Shown: piece after piece, positions 8,423 to 17,214 of the stretch
How positions within the stretch are numbered: the first letter of the stretch is position 1
How the letters are laid out: each line of letters opens with the position of its first letter
From: Mycolicibacterium boenickei
GTDB taxonomy: Bacteria > Actinomycetota > Actinomycetes > Mycobacteriales > Mycobacteriaceae
DNA: 64,000 bases
Assembly: GCF_010731295.1 (NCBI RefSeq)
Contig: NZ_AP022579.1
Span: forward strand, 1,240,001-1,304,000
Direction: 5' to 3'
Notes under the pieces: generated by a model
Told to the model about the DNA's origin: nothing
What the model saw: only the letters and a program-made list of their open reading frames with translations
The model's database searches: none
Made by a program: the position numbers and the translations under genes

Positions 8423-8845
8423 TTAGCTGTCGTCGATGAGGACGTTGATGATATCGGTTCCGTTGCCGGGTTGGGTTTCTCGGGTGAGCACGCGGATGGG
8501 TATGGAGCCTGTCCGCCTGAGTGAAACGTGATGGCGGTCAGCTTCGGCTGCGAGTCCGCTGCCGAAGGTGCATTCGGGTTGCGGAAAGGTCAACGGTGCA
8601 TCGAAGACAAGACGTCCAAGGCCGGTGATGTCGGCGCCGCGGTAGACATAGACATCGACCGTGCGATCACCGTCTTCGTCTTGGTCGTCGGCGAAGGTGA
8701 AGACGTGGATGCTGGATTCGTCGGCTATGAAATCCACTGGGTCATCTTCGAGTTCGGGAACGCTCCTGGAGCCGAGCGCAGCGAAACGCACTTGATGATA
8801 GTCGGGGATGATGGTGGCTTGAGCGATTAGTTCGTTGCCTGCCAT
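8423..8845 (-). CDS. Hypothetical protein, 140 aa
   Basis: The start is at the Met of MAGNELIAQ, preceded by GGAGAGG; the open frame upstream is an arginine/threonine-rich shadow of the next gene. The sequence is acidic and beta-rich in character with DDQDEDGDRTVDVYVYRG in the middle, one cysteine and no signal or membrane segment. It lies 31 bases downstream of the lysine-tailed protein gene and is probably cotranscribed. No family recognised. Confidence 0.6.
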   Translation of the reverse strand: MAGNELIAQATIIPDYHQVRFAALGSRSVPELEDDPVDFIADESSIHVFTFADDQDEDGDRTVDVYVYRGADITGLGRLVFDAPLTFPQPECTFGSGLAAEADRHHVSLRRTGSIPIRVLTRETQPGNGTDIINVLIDDS

Positions 8846-8876
8846 TGTGGGCCCGGCCCCTCTCCTGGTTTCAGTG

Positions 8877-9212
8877 TCAGTTGGGCTTTTTGTGGTGTTG
8901 CTTGCTCTTCTTGTCTTTCTTGGGTTTCTGCTTCTTCTTCTGGTCGTGGTTCTTGTTCGATGACGCGGAGTGGTTGCCGTTGTCATTGTTGCGGTTTTCC
9001 CGGGCGGAGATGACCCCGGCCTTCTGCACGGCATTGAGGCGTTGGCGGTTGGTGACGGCGTTGACCCGGTTGGCGTCGATAGCGCGTTGCTGGGCTGGGT
9101 TGGAGGGGCGCAGCTGTGGCTGCCTTTGTAGCAGGTCGCGCTGTGCGCAGTCGCGGCAACTCAGCTTCCCGGCGCGGTCACGGAATACTGCCCTGGGATT
9201 GAGGTACCGCAC
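8877..9212 (-). CDS. Hypothetical protein with CxxC and lysine-rich tail, 111 aa
   Basis: GTG start at 9212. The N-terminal part has LSCRDCAQRD (a CxxC pair near residue 19), the middle is Gln/Asn/Arg-rich, and the last 30 residues are almost pure charged/polar (QKKKQKPKKDKKSKQHHKKPN at the end). The coding strand is purine-rich over 8880-8990, unlike neighbouring genes, which suggests acquisition or a nucleic-acid-binding tail. An overlapping plus-strand frame at 8845-9255 reads as Trp/Phe/Leu runs and is rejected. No family recognised. Confidence 0.45.
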   Translation of the reverse strand: MRYLNPRAVFRDRAGKLSCRDCAQRDLLQRQPQLRPSNPAQQRAIDANRVNAVTNRQRLNAVQKAGVISARENRNNDNGNHSASSNKNHDQKKKQKPKKDKKSKQHHKKPN

Positions 9213-9320
9213 GTTGGGGGTAACCGCGGCGGGCCGGTGCCGTCATCGAGGTTGATGAGGGCCGAACGGATGAAACTGCGTCACAACCAGTTCCGGGGTC
9301 GGCCTGGTCGCGGGCTGCTG

Positions 9321-10148
9321 TCATTCTGGCAGTGAGGTGCTGAAGATCGGCCAGCATATTTCTGTGGCGGTGAAGGTTGTCGGATCTGAGGGCGTGGCAC
9401 CGATGTAGTGTTCGCGGATCGGTCCTTGGCCGCTGATGAGATGCTCGTTTGCGTATATGCCCAGGGCCGCGTAACTGCGGTCGATGCCCTCCTCGTGACC
9501 GCCGGAGTGGGTGAGCACGGCGAATTCGGCCTTGGGTAGGACCTCGGCGCGGATGCCCTCCGGGGGGTCCGCGGTTTGCGGCGCGGGGACGAAGAGGGTT
9601 GCGTTGCCGCGCGATTCGAGGAAAAGTGCGCGATCGTAAAGGCCACCCGGCACCACCGCCGACGGTGCGCCTGCTGCCGTGACAACTGCGTCTAGCAGTG
9701 TCCTCAGCGTCGCCGCGAACCAGGGGTCGATCTCGGAAACCTCGATGGCGGCACCGATCGACCACACAGCGAGTGCTGGCTCTTGGCGCACCTGCACGAA
9801 GGCGGGGGTGTGCACGGGGGACAGCAACTCGCGCAGCGCACCGACGGTGTCACGGGTCTGCTGCAGCTGCTCCTCCATCTGTTGGAGATGAGTCGTGATG
9901 ATCTCGGCGCGGGTCGCGGCGTCGTCTGTGCTCAGCAGCGCCTTGATGTCGGGAATGGACATGCCCAGGGTGCGGAACCGGCGGATGATGTGCGCGTGAT
10001 CGACCTGGCTGGTGTCGTAGAAGCGGTAGCCGGTGTGCGAATCGACGTGGGCTGGTTCGAGAATACCGATATCGTGGTAGTGCCGTAGCGCCTTCCTGCT
10101 CAGGCTGGTCATCACCGAGAAGTCACCGATCGAGACCTGTGCGCCCAC
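9321..10148 (-). CDS. MerR-family activator with GyrI-like effector-binding domain
   Basis: 275 aa. The start is the GTG at 10148 because GAGGAGGA lies 4 bases upstream; the longer frame would begin inside the promoter. N-terminal MerR helix-turn-helix: SIGDFSVMTSLSRKALRHYH and GYRFYDTSQV. A dimerisation coiled coil (HLQQMEEQLQQT) follows near residue 95, then a GyrI/BmrR-type ligand-binding domain to the C-terminus. It probably senses a hydrophobic or drug-like ligand. It is divergent from an NTF2-fold/SDR operon, and both units have the same operator-promoter, so it likely controls both itself and them. Confidence 0.88.
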   Translation of the reverse strand: MGAQVSIGDFSVMTSLSRKALRHYHDIGILEPAHVDSHTGYRFYDTSQVDHAHIIRRFRTLGMSIPDIKALLSTDDAATRAEIITTHLQQMEEQLQQTRDTVGALRELLSPVHTPAFVQVRQEPALAVWSIGAAIEVSEIDPWFAATLRTLLDAVVTAAGAPSAVVPGGLYDRALFLESRGNATLFVPAPQTADPPEGIRAEVLPKAEFAVLTHSGGHEEGIDRSYAALGIYANEHLISGQGPIREHYIGATPSDPTTFTATEICWPIFSTSLPE

Positions 10149-10194
10149 AACGTCCTCCTCATGCGATCCGCCGCCCGCGTTATCGGGTAAGGCC

Positions 10195-10225
10195 ATCGTG
10201 CAGCTTCCCCCTAGGGCAAGGTCAA
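10195..10225 (-). promoter_or_regulatory. MerR-type promoter/operator for the merR gene
   Basis: On the minus strand: TTGACC (-35, 10220-10225), a 19-base spacer containing the dyad GCCCTAGGGG, and CACGAT (-10, 10195-10200). The over-long 19-base spacer with a central palindrome is the hallmark of MerR-activated promoters. A transcript would have a ~40-base leader reaching the GAGGAGGA/GTG start at 10148. Confidence 0.75.
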
Positions 10226-10353
10226 CATTGCGGCCTGAGTCCGACAAATCCGTTCGAGACCGCCATCTGCAGGCCACTGGCCAGCGAGTCGCTGCCCTGG
10301 GGAAGGGCGGTCTGGCGGTCCGGGTGGCACGAACACGAATTTTTGCGCCCAGC

Positions 10354-10384
10354 TTGACCTTCCCCTTAGGGAAAGCTCCACCGT
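10354..10384 (+). promoter_or_regulatory. MerR-type promoter/operator for the NTF2-SDR operon
   Basis: TTGACC (10354-10359), a 19-base spacer with the palindrome TTCCCCTTAGGGAA (10360-10373), then CACCGT (10379-10384). It closely matches the inverted copy in front of the merR gene (shared TTGACCTT and CCC..AGGG core). The -10 ends 6 bases before the ATG at 10391 and there is no ribosome site, so the message is probably leaderless. Confidence 0.75.
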
Positions 10385-10390
10385 GGGGTC

Positions 10391-10729
10391 ATGACCACAG
10401 AATGGGATGCACTCCCGGACACCATCAAGACGTTCATGAACTCGCTCACCACCCCGCAGGACGGCCGAGCGCTCGACACATTCACCGCCGATGCGGTCGT
10501 GACCGACGAGGGGCGCGACTACACGGGACGTGACGAGATCGGGGCCTGGCTGACCGCCTCGGCCGGCGAGTACACCTACACCTCCGAGTTCACCGGCGCA
10601 ACCACAACCGACAACACCATCGACGTCGGGCAGCACCTGGAGGGCAACTTCCCCGGCGGGGTCGTCGACCTGCACTTCCGCTTCACCCTCGACGGCGCGT
10701 CGATCAGCCGGTTGGTGATCGAGCCATGA
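10391..10729 (+). CDS. SnoaL/NTF2-like protein, 112 aa
   Basis: Small alpha+beta protein with features of the NTF2/SnoaL cone fold: N-terminal helix (TIKTFMNSLTT), FTADAVVTDEGRDYTGRDEIGAWL, and C-terminal strands (VDLHFRFTLDG, ISRLVIEP). Such proteins are isomerases, cyclases or ligand carriers; the exact role is unknown. It overlaps the downstream SDR gene by ATGA and is likely its functional partner. Expression is predicted to be MerR-dependent from a leaderless start. Confidence 0.8.
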   Translation: MTTEWDALPDTIKTFMNSLTTPQDGRALDTFTADAVVTDEGRDYTGRDEIGAWLTASAGEYTYTSEFTGATTTDNTIDVGQHLEGNFPGGVVDLHFRFTLDGASISRLVIEP

Positions 10730-11565
10730 GCAGGAGATGGTTCATCACGGGGGGCACGCCCGGCGGCTTCGGGGTGGCGTTCGCCGAGGCGGCGCTGGAG
10801 ACGGGGGACCGCGTGGTGCTCACGTCCCGGCGTCCGCAGGAGCTGGCGGCCTGGGCCGACCAGTACGGCGACCGCGTTCTCGTCGTGCCGCTAGAACTCA
10901 CCGATGCGGCGCAGGTGCAGCGCGCGGTGCGCGTCGCCGAGGAGCACTTCGACGGTATCGACGTGCTGGTCAACAACGCCGGCCGCGGTTGGTACGGATC
11001 GATCGAAGGGATGGACGAGTCCTCGTTGCGGGCGATGTTCGAACTGAACTTCTTCGCGGTGCTGTCCGTGACGCGTGCAGTGTTGCCGGGCATGCGCGCC
11101 CGCGGAAACGGGTGGATCGTCAACGTGTCCTCGGTGGCCGGGCTCGTGTCGGCGGTCGGATTCGGCTACTACAGCGCGACGAAGTTCGCCATCGAAGCCA
11201 TCACCGATGCGCTGCGCGACGAGGTCGCCGCACAGGGAATCTCCGTGTTGACGGTCGAACCGGGGGCGTTCCGCACCAACGCCTACGCCGGCTTCGCCAA
11301 CGAGCCTGTCGCGGAAGCGATTCCGGAGTATCACGACATGCTGGAGCAGGTCCGCGCCGTCTTCGTCAGGATGGACGGTGTGCAGCCCGGCGATCCGCGC
11401 CGCGGAGCTCGTGCGGTGATCGCGGCGATGGCCCAGGACCCGCCGCCCCGCCGGCTGATCCTGGGCAATAGCGGATACGACGCCGTGATCGATGCCCTGG
11501 AGAAGAACCTGGCCGACATCCGGGCCAACGAAACACTCTCTCGCAGTGCGGATTTCCCCGCCTAG
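10726..11565 (+). CDS. SDR-family oxidoreductase
   Basis: 279 aa, start overlapping the NTF2-like stop (ATGA). It shows VNNAGRG, an SSVAG serine and YYSATKFA (YxxxK), so the catalytic triad is intact. The nucleotide motif is TGGTPGGFG, one residue longer than the usual TGxxxGxG. EPGAFRTNAY is typical of classical SDRs acting on larger alcohols/ketones. It is part of the MerR-controlled unit; substrate unknown but perhaps the same compound that is sensed. Confidence 0.88.
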   Translation: MSRRWFITGGTPGGFGVAFAEAALETGDRVVLTSRRPQELAAWADQYGDRVLVVPLELTDAAQVQRAVRVAEEHFDGIDVLVNNAGRGWYGSIEGMDESSLRAMFELNFFAVLSVTRAVLPGMRARGNGWIVNVSSVAGLVSAVGFGYYSATKFAIEAITDALRDEVAAQGISVLTVEPGAFRTNAYAGFANEPVAEAIPEYHDMLEQVRAVFVRMDGVQPGDPRRGARAVIAAMAQDPPPRRLILGNSGYDAVIDALEKNLADIRANETLSRSADFPA

Positions 11566-11641
11566 TCGGGCGGCATGAGCGAGTATCTGGTGCTACAAGA
11601 GAAGTCATTCGCTGCGGCGGTTGCGCTGTTGCCGATTGGCA

Positions 11642-12400
11642 CTACGCGTACAGCCGGCAGCGCTCGACGAGGATCTGGGCCAGCCGTTCAGGTTCGCTGA
11701 CCATCAGCATGTGGCAGGTGTCGATCTCGATGAGCGTCTGCACTCCGCCAAGCGCAGCGATGCACTCGTGTTGAATCTTTGTCGGGACGGCACGATCACG
11801 CCGAGTGAGTATCCACGTTCGTGGCACATCGTCGGGCATACCGCTGCCGTCAACTTTTTCTATCATGATGGAGGGTGATTCCTGACAGGACCGAGCCAGC
11901 GTGAACCTGCGCTGTGCGGGAGTCATTCCGTTGCAAAATACAAACCCCGCCAACGCAGTAGGCAAACCTCCCGGACGGACCGAACGGCCCTTCTGCACTT
12001 TGCGTTTCGCGGTGCGACGTGCGTACCAGCTCATCGCCCCGGGAAATGTGTCCACTAGGGCGCTGCCGTTGGTTGGCACTTGCGCGGTAGCCAAGATCAT
12101 CTCCCGCACCCGCGCCGAGCCGAGCTTGGTGACAACACCAGGGACGGTCACCCCAGCCAGCGAATGGCCGACAATCACGAGGTCATCGAGCGCAGCATCC
12201 TCGATGTCCGACACCACCGAGTCGACCCACTCGTCGATACAAGCCGTTATCAGGTCACCGGCCCTATCTCGCCGACCTGGCAAATCAACGGCCAGCACCC
12301 TTAGCATCGGTTCCATATCTTGGATAGCGTCTACTGTGGGCTCCCAACAATCGGCGGCAAAACCGCCTCCGTGCACCAGGACCAAAGCGGGCAGTGCCAT
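11642..12400 (-). CDS. Alpha/beta hydrolase
   Basis: 252 aa, ATG with GAAGGAGG upstream. Features: LVLVHGGGF (oxyanion hole), GHSLAG nucleophile elbow (Ser near residue 98), a late DRAVP aspartate region and DTCHMLMVSEPERLA carrying the catalytic His. It resembles esterase/EstC-like proteins of the MenH/RutD kind. Apparently monocistronic, with a 302-base upstream spacer containing a candidate operator. Substrate unknown. Confidence 0.85.
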   Translation of the reverse strand: MALPALVLVHGGGFAADCWEPTVDAIQDMEPMLRVLAVDLPGRRDRAGDLITACIDEWVDSVVSDIEDAALDDLVIVGHSLAGVTVPGVVTKLGSARVREMILATAQVPTNGSALVDTFPGAMSWYARRTAKRKVQKGRSVRPGGLPTALAGFVFCNGMTPAQRRFTLARSCQESPSIMIEKVDGSGMPDDVPRTWILTRRDRAVPTKIQHECIAALGGVQTLIEIDTCHMLMVSEPERLAQILVERCRLYA

Positions 12401-12702
12401 GGCGGGCCTCCTTCAGCGCCCGGGGGCGCTGGACCGCAGCGTAAAGCCCTCGACGCGACGGCGCGCCAGTTTTCGCCACCCGAACGGGCCACAGTCAATT
12501 TCAATGTCGATCCATCGCACGATCTAATTTGTTCGCGCGACGCTAGCGCCGCCAGTCGCGCTCAGAGAGGCGGAACACCGCACCGAAGGACTGCTCGTTG
12601 CTGACCTCGGCCATTTCGTCGAATAAAGCGAGGACGGCTAACAATGTTGTTAAACAATCAGTGCCTGCTTGTCAATCTTCATTGCATCTCGACAGTTGTC
12701 GG
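12401..12702. other. Intergenic region between dnaB and the hydrolase gene
   Basis: No credible gene. The part near 12610-12690 is AT-rich for this genome and holds a perfect palindrome (12639-12652). Short frames here are arginine/proline-rich shadows. It should contain the hydrolase promoter and the end of the dnaB transcript; no clear intrinsic terminator was seen. Confidence 0.5.
12639..12652. promoter_or_regulatory. Palindromic operator candidate TAACAA-TG-TTGTTA
   Basis: Perfect 6-base arms around two bases, in an AT-rich patch upstream of the alpha/beta hydrolase gene and downstream of dnaB. The size and symmetry suit a TetR- or MarR-type dimer, but no regulator gene is adjacent. Confidence 0.4.
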
Positions 12703-14088
<1,386 letters not shown>

Positions 14089-14588
14089 GGACTCCCCACC
14101 CCCTTCCGAGACCCGCCTGACGACAGGCTCGAACGTCTATTCGAATCGGTACTGCGACTGTAAAACAGGGCTCCGACAAAGCTTCATGACGGCGCTGCGA
14201 CGCACCACGGTAGACGTTGCTGGCGCCGCTCGAAACCGCCCCTGTTGATCAACCTGTGGATGGTATGGGGATAGGTCTCGGTCGCAGTGTTGAGGCTCTG
14301 GGGAGAACCTGTGGATCATTCCAGAACTATCTGTTGTTTTCCCAGGTCAGGGTGCCATAGAGGCTGTCAATGATTGTGTATGGGAAGTTCTTCGGCGTGT
14401 CGTGCCGGGTTGCCGTCCCGGGCGTGTTGTGTTGCGCACAGGAACCACGCCGGTTAACACCGGGTGAGCTTCGCTGTCCAGAGTTTTGCGCAACGCGTTC
14501 GCCAGAGATACAGCAAACGCCCGGGTGGAAACCTCTGCAGGCTCCCACCCGGGCGATCGAGTGCTGGCGGATCTACTCCGCTACGGGA
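14089..14588. other. 500-base intergenic region between rplI and dnaB
   Basis: No convincing gene (M. tuberculosis has Rv0057 in the equivalent place). It contains the rplI terminator hairpin (14518-14555), a minus-strand TTGACA at 14365-14370 that may belong to a dnaB promoter, and two copies of TGTGGAT (14255-14261 and 14310-14316), a partial match to mycobacterial DnaA boxes. The size and AT-rich patches imply regulation of dnaB. Confidence 0.5.
14518..14555 (-). terminator. Rho-independent terminator after rplI
   Basis: Perfect 11-base stem CGCCCGGGTGG/CCACCCGGGCG with a 16-base loop, 34 bases after the rplI stop, followed on the minus strand by GTTTGCTG. It ends the rpsF-ssb-rpsR-rplI transcript. 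Confidence 0.75.
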
Positions 14589-15044
14589 TTACTCCGCGAC
14601 AACGTTCAGCGACACCTTGGCTTCCACCCCGGTGTGCAGCCGGACGACGACCGGATGCGTGCCGACCGACTTGATGTGCGCCTTGGGCAGCTGCACGGTG
14701 CGCTTGTCCAGGTTCGGGCCGCCGGCCTTCTTGATCACGGCCACGACATCCGCCGCGGTGACCGAACCGAACAGCTTGCCGGTGTCGGCAGCGGCCTGAA
14801 CCGGCAGCGACACCTCGCCCAGGTTCTCCAGAGCGGTCTTCAGCTCGTTGGCGTGCTCGACGCCGCGGATGGACTTGGCCTCGCGCGCCCGGCGGATCTC
14901 GTCGGCCTGGCGCTCGGCGCCGCGGGAAGCCACAATGGCCAGCCCACGGGGCAGCAGGTAGTTACGGCCGTAGCCGTCCTTGACCTCGACGGCGTCGCCC
15001 GCGACACCCAGGTGTTCCACCTCAGCAGTGAGAATCAGCTTCAT
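14589..15044 (-). CDS. rplI: 50S ribosomal protein L9
   Basis: 151 aa, usual length. N-terminal signature [33 protein letters not shown] (written broken) is the L9 RNA-binding domain; a long connecting helix (residues ~45-75) leads to the C-terminal domain. Last gene of the rpsF-ssb-rpsR-rplI operon, 11 bases after rpsR. Confidence 0.98.
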   Translation of the reverse strand: MKLILTAEVEHLGVAGDAVEVKDGYGRNYLLPRGLAIVASRGAERQADEIRRAREAKSIRGVEHANELKTALENLGEVSLPVQAAADTGKLFGSVTAADVVAVIKKAGGPNLDKRTVQLPKAHIKSVGTHPVVVRLHTGVEAKVSLNVVAE

Positions 15045-15055
15045 TGGTCTACCCC

Positions 15056-15316
15056 CTACCGCGTCGACGAGCCGAACGGCAGCAGAGCCACCTCGCGGGC
15101 ATTCTTCACCGCGATGGCGACATCGCGCTGGTGCTGGACGCAGTTGCCGGTCACCCGGCGGGCACGGATCTTGCCGCGCTCGCTGATGTAGGTGCGCAGC
15201 AGCGCAGTGTCCTTGTAGTCGATGACCTGCCCCTTACCCTTCTTGGAGCAGAACACGCACTTACGAGTCTTGACCGGCTTTTCCGGTGCCGGCCGTCGCT
15301 TTGTGGACTTGGCCAT
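15056..15316 (-). CDS. rpsR: 30S ribosomal protein S18, zinc-ligand (C+) form
   Basis: 86 aa. It carries KCVFC (Cys20, Cys23) and NCVQH (Cys59, His62), the metal-ligand set of the C+ type S18. Mycobacteria usually also have a zinc-independent C- paralogue under Zur control elsewhere, so this is the zinc-replete copy (rpsR1 equivalent). It binds S6 and 16S rRNA; the operon also encodes S6. Confidence 0.97.
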   Translation of the reverse strand: MAKSTKRRPAPEKPVKTRKCVFCSKKGKGQVIDYKDTALLRTYISERGKIRARRVTGNCVQHQRDVAIAVKNAREVALLPFGSSTR

Positions 15317-15352
15317 TGGTTATCTCTTCCTTGCAAAAATTTTCGTTGTTGA

Positions 15353-15856
15353 TCAGAACGGCGGCTCGTCGTCGGCCCCGCTGAAGGAGCCGGACGCCGG
15401 TGCACTGCCCCACGGATCGTCCTTGGGCTGCTCGGCCTGGCGCGAACCTCCGCCGCCACCACCGCCGAAGCCGCCGCCTCCGCCGCCACTACGGCTGGCC
15501 TTGTTGACCTTGGCCGTGGCGTAACGCAGGGACGGACCGATCTCGTCGACCTCGACCTCGACAACGGTCCGCTTCTCACCCTCGCGGGTTTCGAAGGAAC
15601 GCTGCTTGAGCCGACCGGTGACGATCACCCGCGAACCCCGGGTGAGGCTCTCGGCCACATTCTCGGCAGCCTCACGCCAGATGTTGCACCGAAGGAACAG
15701 CGCCTCGCCGTCTTTCCACTCGTTGCTCTGCCGGTCGAACATTCGCGGCGTAGAAGCAACGGTGAAGTTGGCGACAGCTGCGCCGGACGGGGTGAAACGC
15801 AGTTCCGGGTCAGCAGTCAGGTTTCCGACAACTGTGATGGTGGTGTCACCAGCCAC
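15353..15856 (-). CDS. ssb: Single-stranded DNA-binding protein
   Basis: 167 aa. OB fold from [22 protein letters not shown] through residue ~115, then a glycine-rich flexible linker (runs of Gly around 125-140) and the acidic tip DDEPPF that docks partner proteins. Protects ssDNA at forks and recruits repair proteins. Sits between rpsF and rpsR in the conserved operon. Confidence 0.98.
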   Translation of the reverse strand: MAGDTTITVVGNLTADPELRFTPSGAAVANFTVASTPRMFDRQSNEWKDGEALFLRCNIWREAAENVAESLTRGSRVIVTGRLKQRSFETREGEKRTVVEVEVDEIGPSLRYATAKVNKASRSGGGGGGFGGGGGGGSRQAEQPKDDPWGSAPASGSFSGADDEPPF

Positions 15857-15925
15857 GAGATCCTCCTGGGATAGGCATGTCCGTTTGCGCGAAGCCTACG
15901 TAGCCCCGCCGACGACTGACAGCCT

Positions 15926-16216
15926 TTAGTGCTTGTCGGTCCGCATCACCTTGGTCCGAAGCACGGACTCGTTCAGGTTGAGCTGACGGTCGAGCTCGGA
16001 AACGGTGGCCGGTTCAGCCTTGACGTCGACAACGGCGTAGATGCCCTCGGCGTGCTTCGCGATCTCGTAAGCCAGCCGGCGACGGCCCCAGATGTCGACC
16101 TTGTCGACACTGCCGCCATCCTTGCGGACGACGTTCAGGAACGTCTCCAACGACGGAGCTACGGTGCGCTCGTCAAGTGTGGGGTCGAGAATGACCATGA
16201 TTTCGTATGGACGCAT
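15926..16216 (-). CDS. rpsF: 30S ribosomal protein S6
   Basis: 96 aa from [18 protein letters not shown]; the ATG at 16216 follows GAGGAGGT, whereas the 25 extra upstream codons are not S6-like. It forms a heterodimer with S18 in the 30S platform. First gene of the S6-SSB-S18-L9 operon. Confidence 0.97.
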   Translation of the reverse strand: MRPYEIMVILDPTLDERTVAPSLETFLNVVRKDGGSVDKVDIWGRRRLAYEIAKHAEGIYAVVDVKAEPATVSELDRQLNLNESVLRTKVMRTDKH

Positions 16217-16373
16217 TAGAACCTCATCACCTCCTCTGGTCGTGTACGGCCACGGTGGATTCCGTGGCAGGAGGGTCGCCTGCGTCGGCAACCGGCCCAG
16301 GCTACCCGAAACCGCCCTGATCTGCGAAATCCGTATAAGGTGAGCCCGTCGTCTTCAAAGATCGGGGGAATCT

Positions 16374-17048
16374 GTGACCTATCCCAACGGGCCCTATGGT
16401 CAGGGATTTCCCGAGCAACCCGGCCACGCCCAACAGCCTGGTCACCCCCAGCAGCCGGGCTATCCACCTCAGCCCGGATACCCGCCTCAGCCGGGCTATC
16501 CGCAACAGCCCGGGTATCCACCGCCGCCCGGATATCCGGTCGGACAGCCGACCCCGTACGGCCTGGCGCCGGCTCCGATCCCGTCGCCTAGCGGAGTGAC
16601 AGGCATCATCGCGGGTGTTCTAGCCGCGCTCGGCGGAGTGGCCAACGTCTTCGGCGGCCTCGCCATGGCCTTCGGGCTCGCCGTCATCGTCAACGACTCG
16701 ACCGATGGCTCCAATGACGGGTGGGCCGGGCTGATCGCCGTCACGGCGCTGAACATCGTCGCCGGAGTCCTGCTCCTGGTCGGAGCAGTGTTGTTGTTCG
16801 TCCGCAAGATGGCCGGCCGCTGGCTCGTGGCCGTCGGATGCTCCGTCTCCATCCTGAGCGCGCTGATCAGCCTCGCGTTGCCCGCGACGATCGCCGACTA
16901 CCAGTACCGCAGCGGTCCATCCGATTTCGTGGCCCTCATCTTCCCCGTCACCACGCTCGTATTGGTCTTGGTGCCGCCGACCGCAGCCTGGATCCGGGCC
17001 AAGCAGAATCCGGTTGCGCCCCAGTTCTACCCGCCGTATCCGCGCTGA
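16374..17048 (+). CDS. Membrane protein with Pro/Gly/Tyr-rich N-terminal repeats
   Basis: 224 aa, GTG start with GGGGGAA a few bases upstream. Residues ~1-65 are a low-complexity tail with about six QPGYP/PPGYP units and few charges, predicted disordered and cytoplasmic. Residues ~75-205 hold four hydrophobic segments; the C-terminus ends in PPYPR. The architecture is common in actinobacterial envelope proteins of unknown function (DUF4190-like layout). Converges with the GT87 gene; divergent from rpsF. Confidence 0.78.
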   Translation: MTYPNGPYGQGFPEQPGHAQQPGHPQQPGYPPQPGYPPQPGYPQQPGYPPPPGYPVGQPTPYGLAPAPIPSPSGVTGIIAGVLAALGGVANVFGGLAMAFGLAVIVNDSTDGSNDGWAGLIAVTALNIVAGVLLLVGAVLLFVRKMAGRWLVAVGCSVSILSALISLALPATIADYQYRSGPSDFVALIFPVTTLVLVLVPPTAAWIRAKQNPVAPQFYPPYPR

Positions 17049-17132
17049 GTCGTGCTCGAACTTGGTTCCGGCTCGCCGTTTTCCACCTGAGGGTCGCGAA
17101 AAAACAAATTCGCAGCCCTGGTGTAGAAATCG

Positions 17133-17192
17133 GCGCCGGCGCGGGCGCTGCGCGGACGCGGCCGCAGGCTCGGCCGGCGCGGACGCCGGCGC
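17133..17192. terminator. Possible bidirectional terminator hairpin
   Basis: Between convergent genes, GCGCCGGCG (17133-17141) pairs with CGCCGGCGC (17184-17192), a 9-base stem with a GC-rich internal part. There is no U-run, so termination is uncertain. Confidence 0.35.
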
Positions 17193-17214
17193 GGCGCAGA
17201 CCCAGCTGGCGCGT

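Noticed and set aside
8845..9255. Plus-strand frame opposite the lysine-tailed gene
   Set aside because: Composed of Trp/Phe/Leu/Cys runs generated by the complement of Lys/Gln codons; no signal-peptide logic or ribosome site.
14327..14548. Two small minus-strand frames between rplI and dnaB
   Set aside because: No ribosome sites, no hydrophobic or domain pattern, and one overlaps the rplI terminator.
16410..16545. Short tandem DNA repeats, CRISPR-like at first sight
   Set aside because: They encode QPGYP/PPGYP units in frame; repeat length and lack of unique spacers exclude CRISPR.
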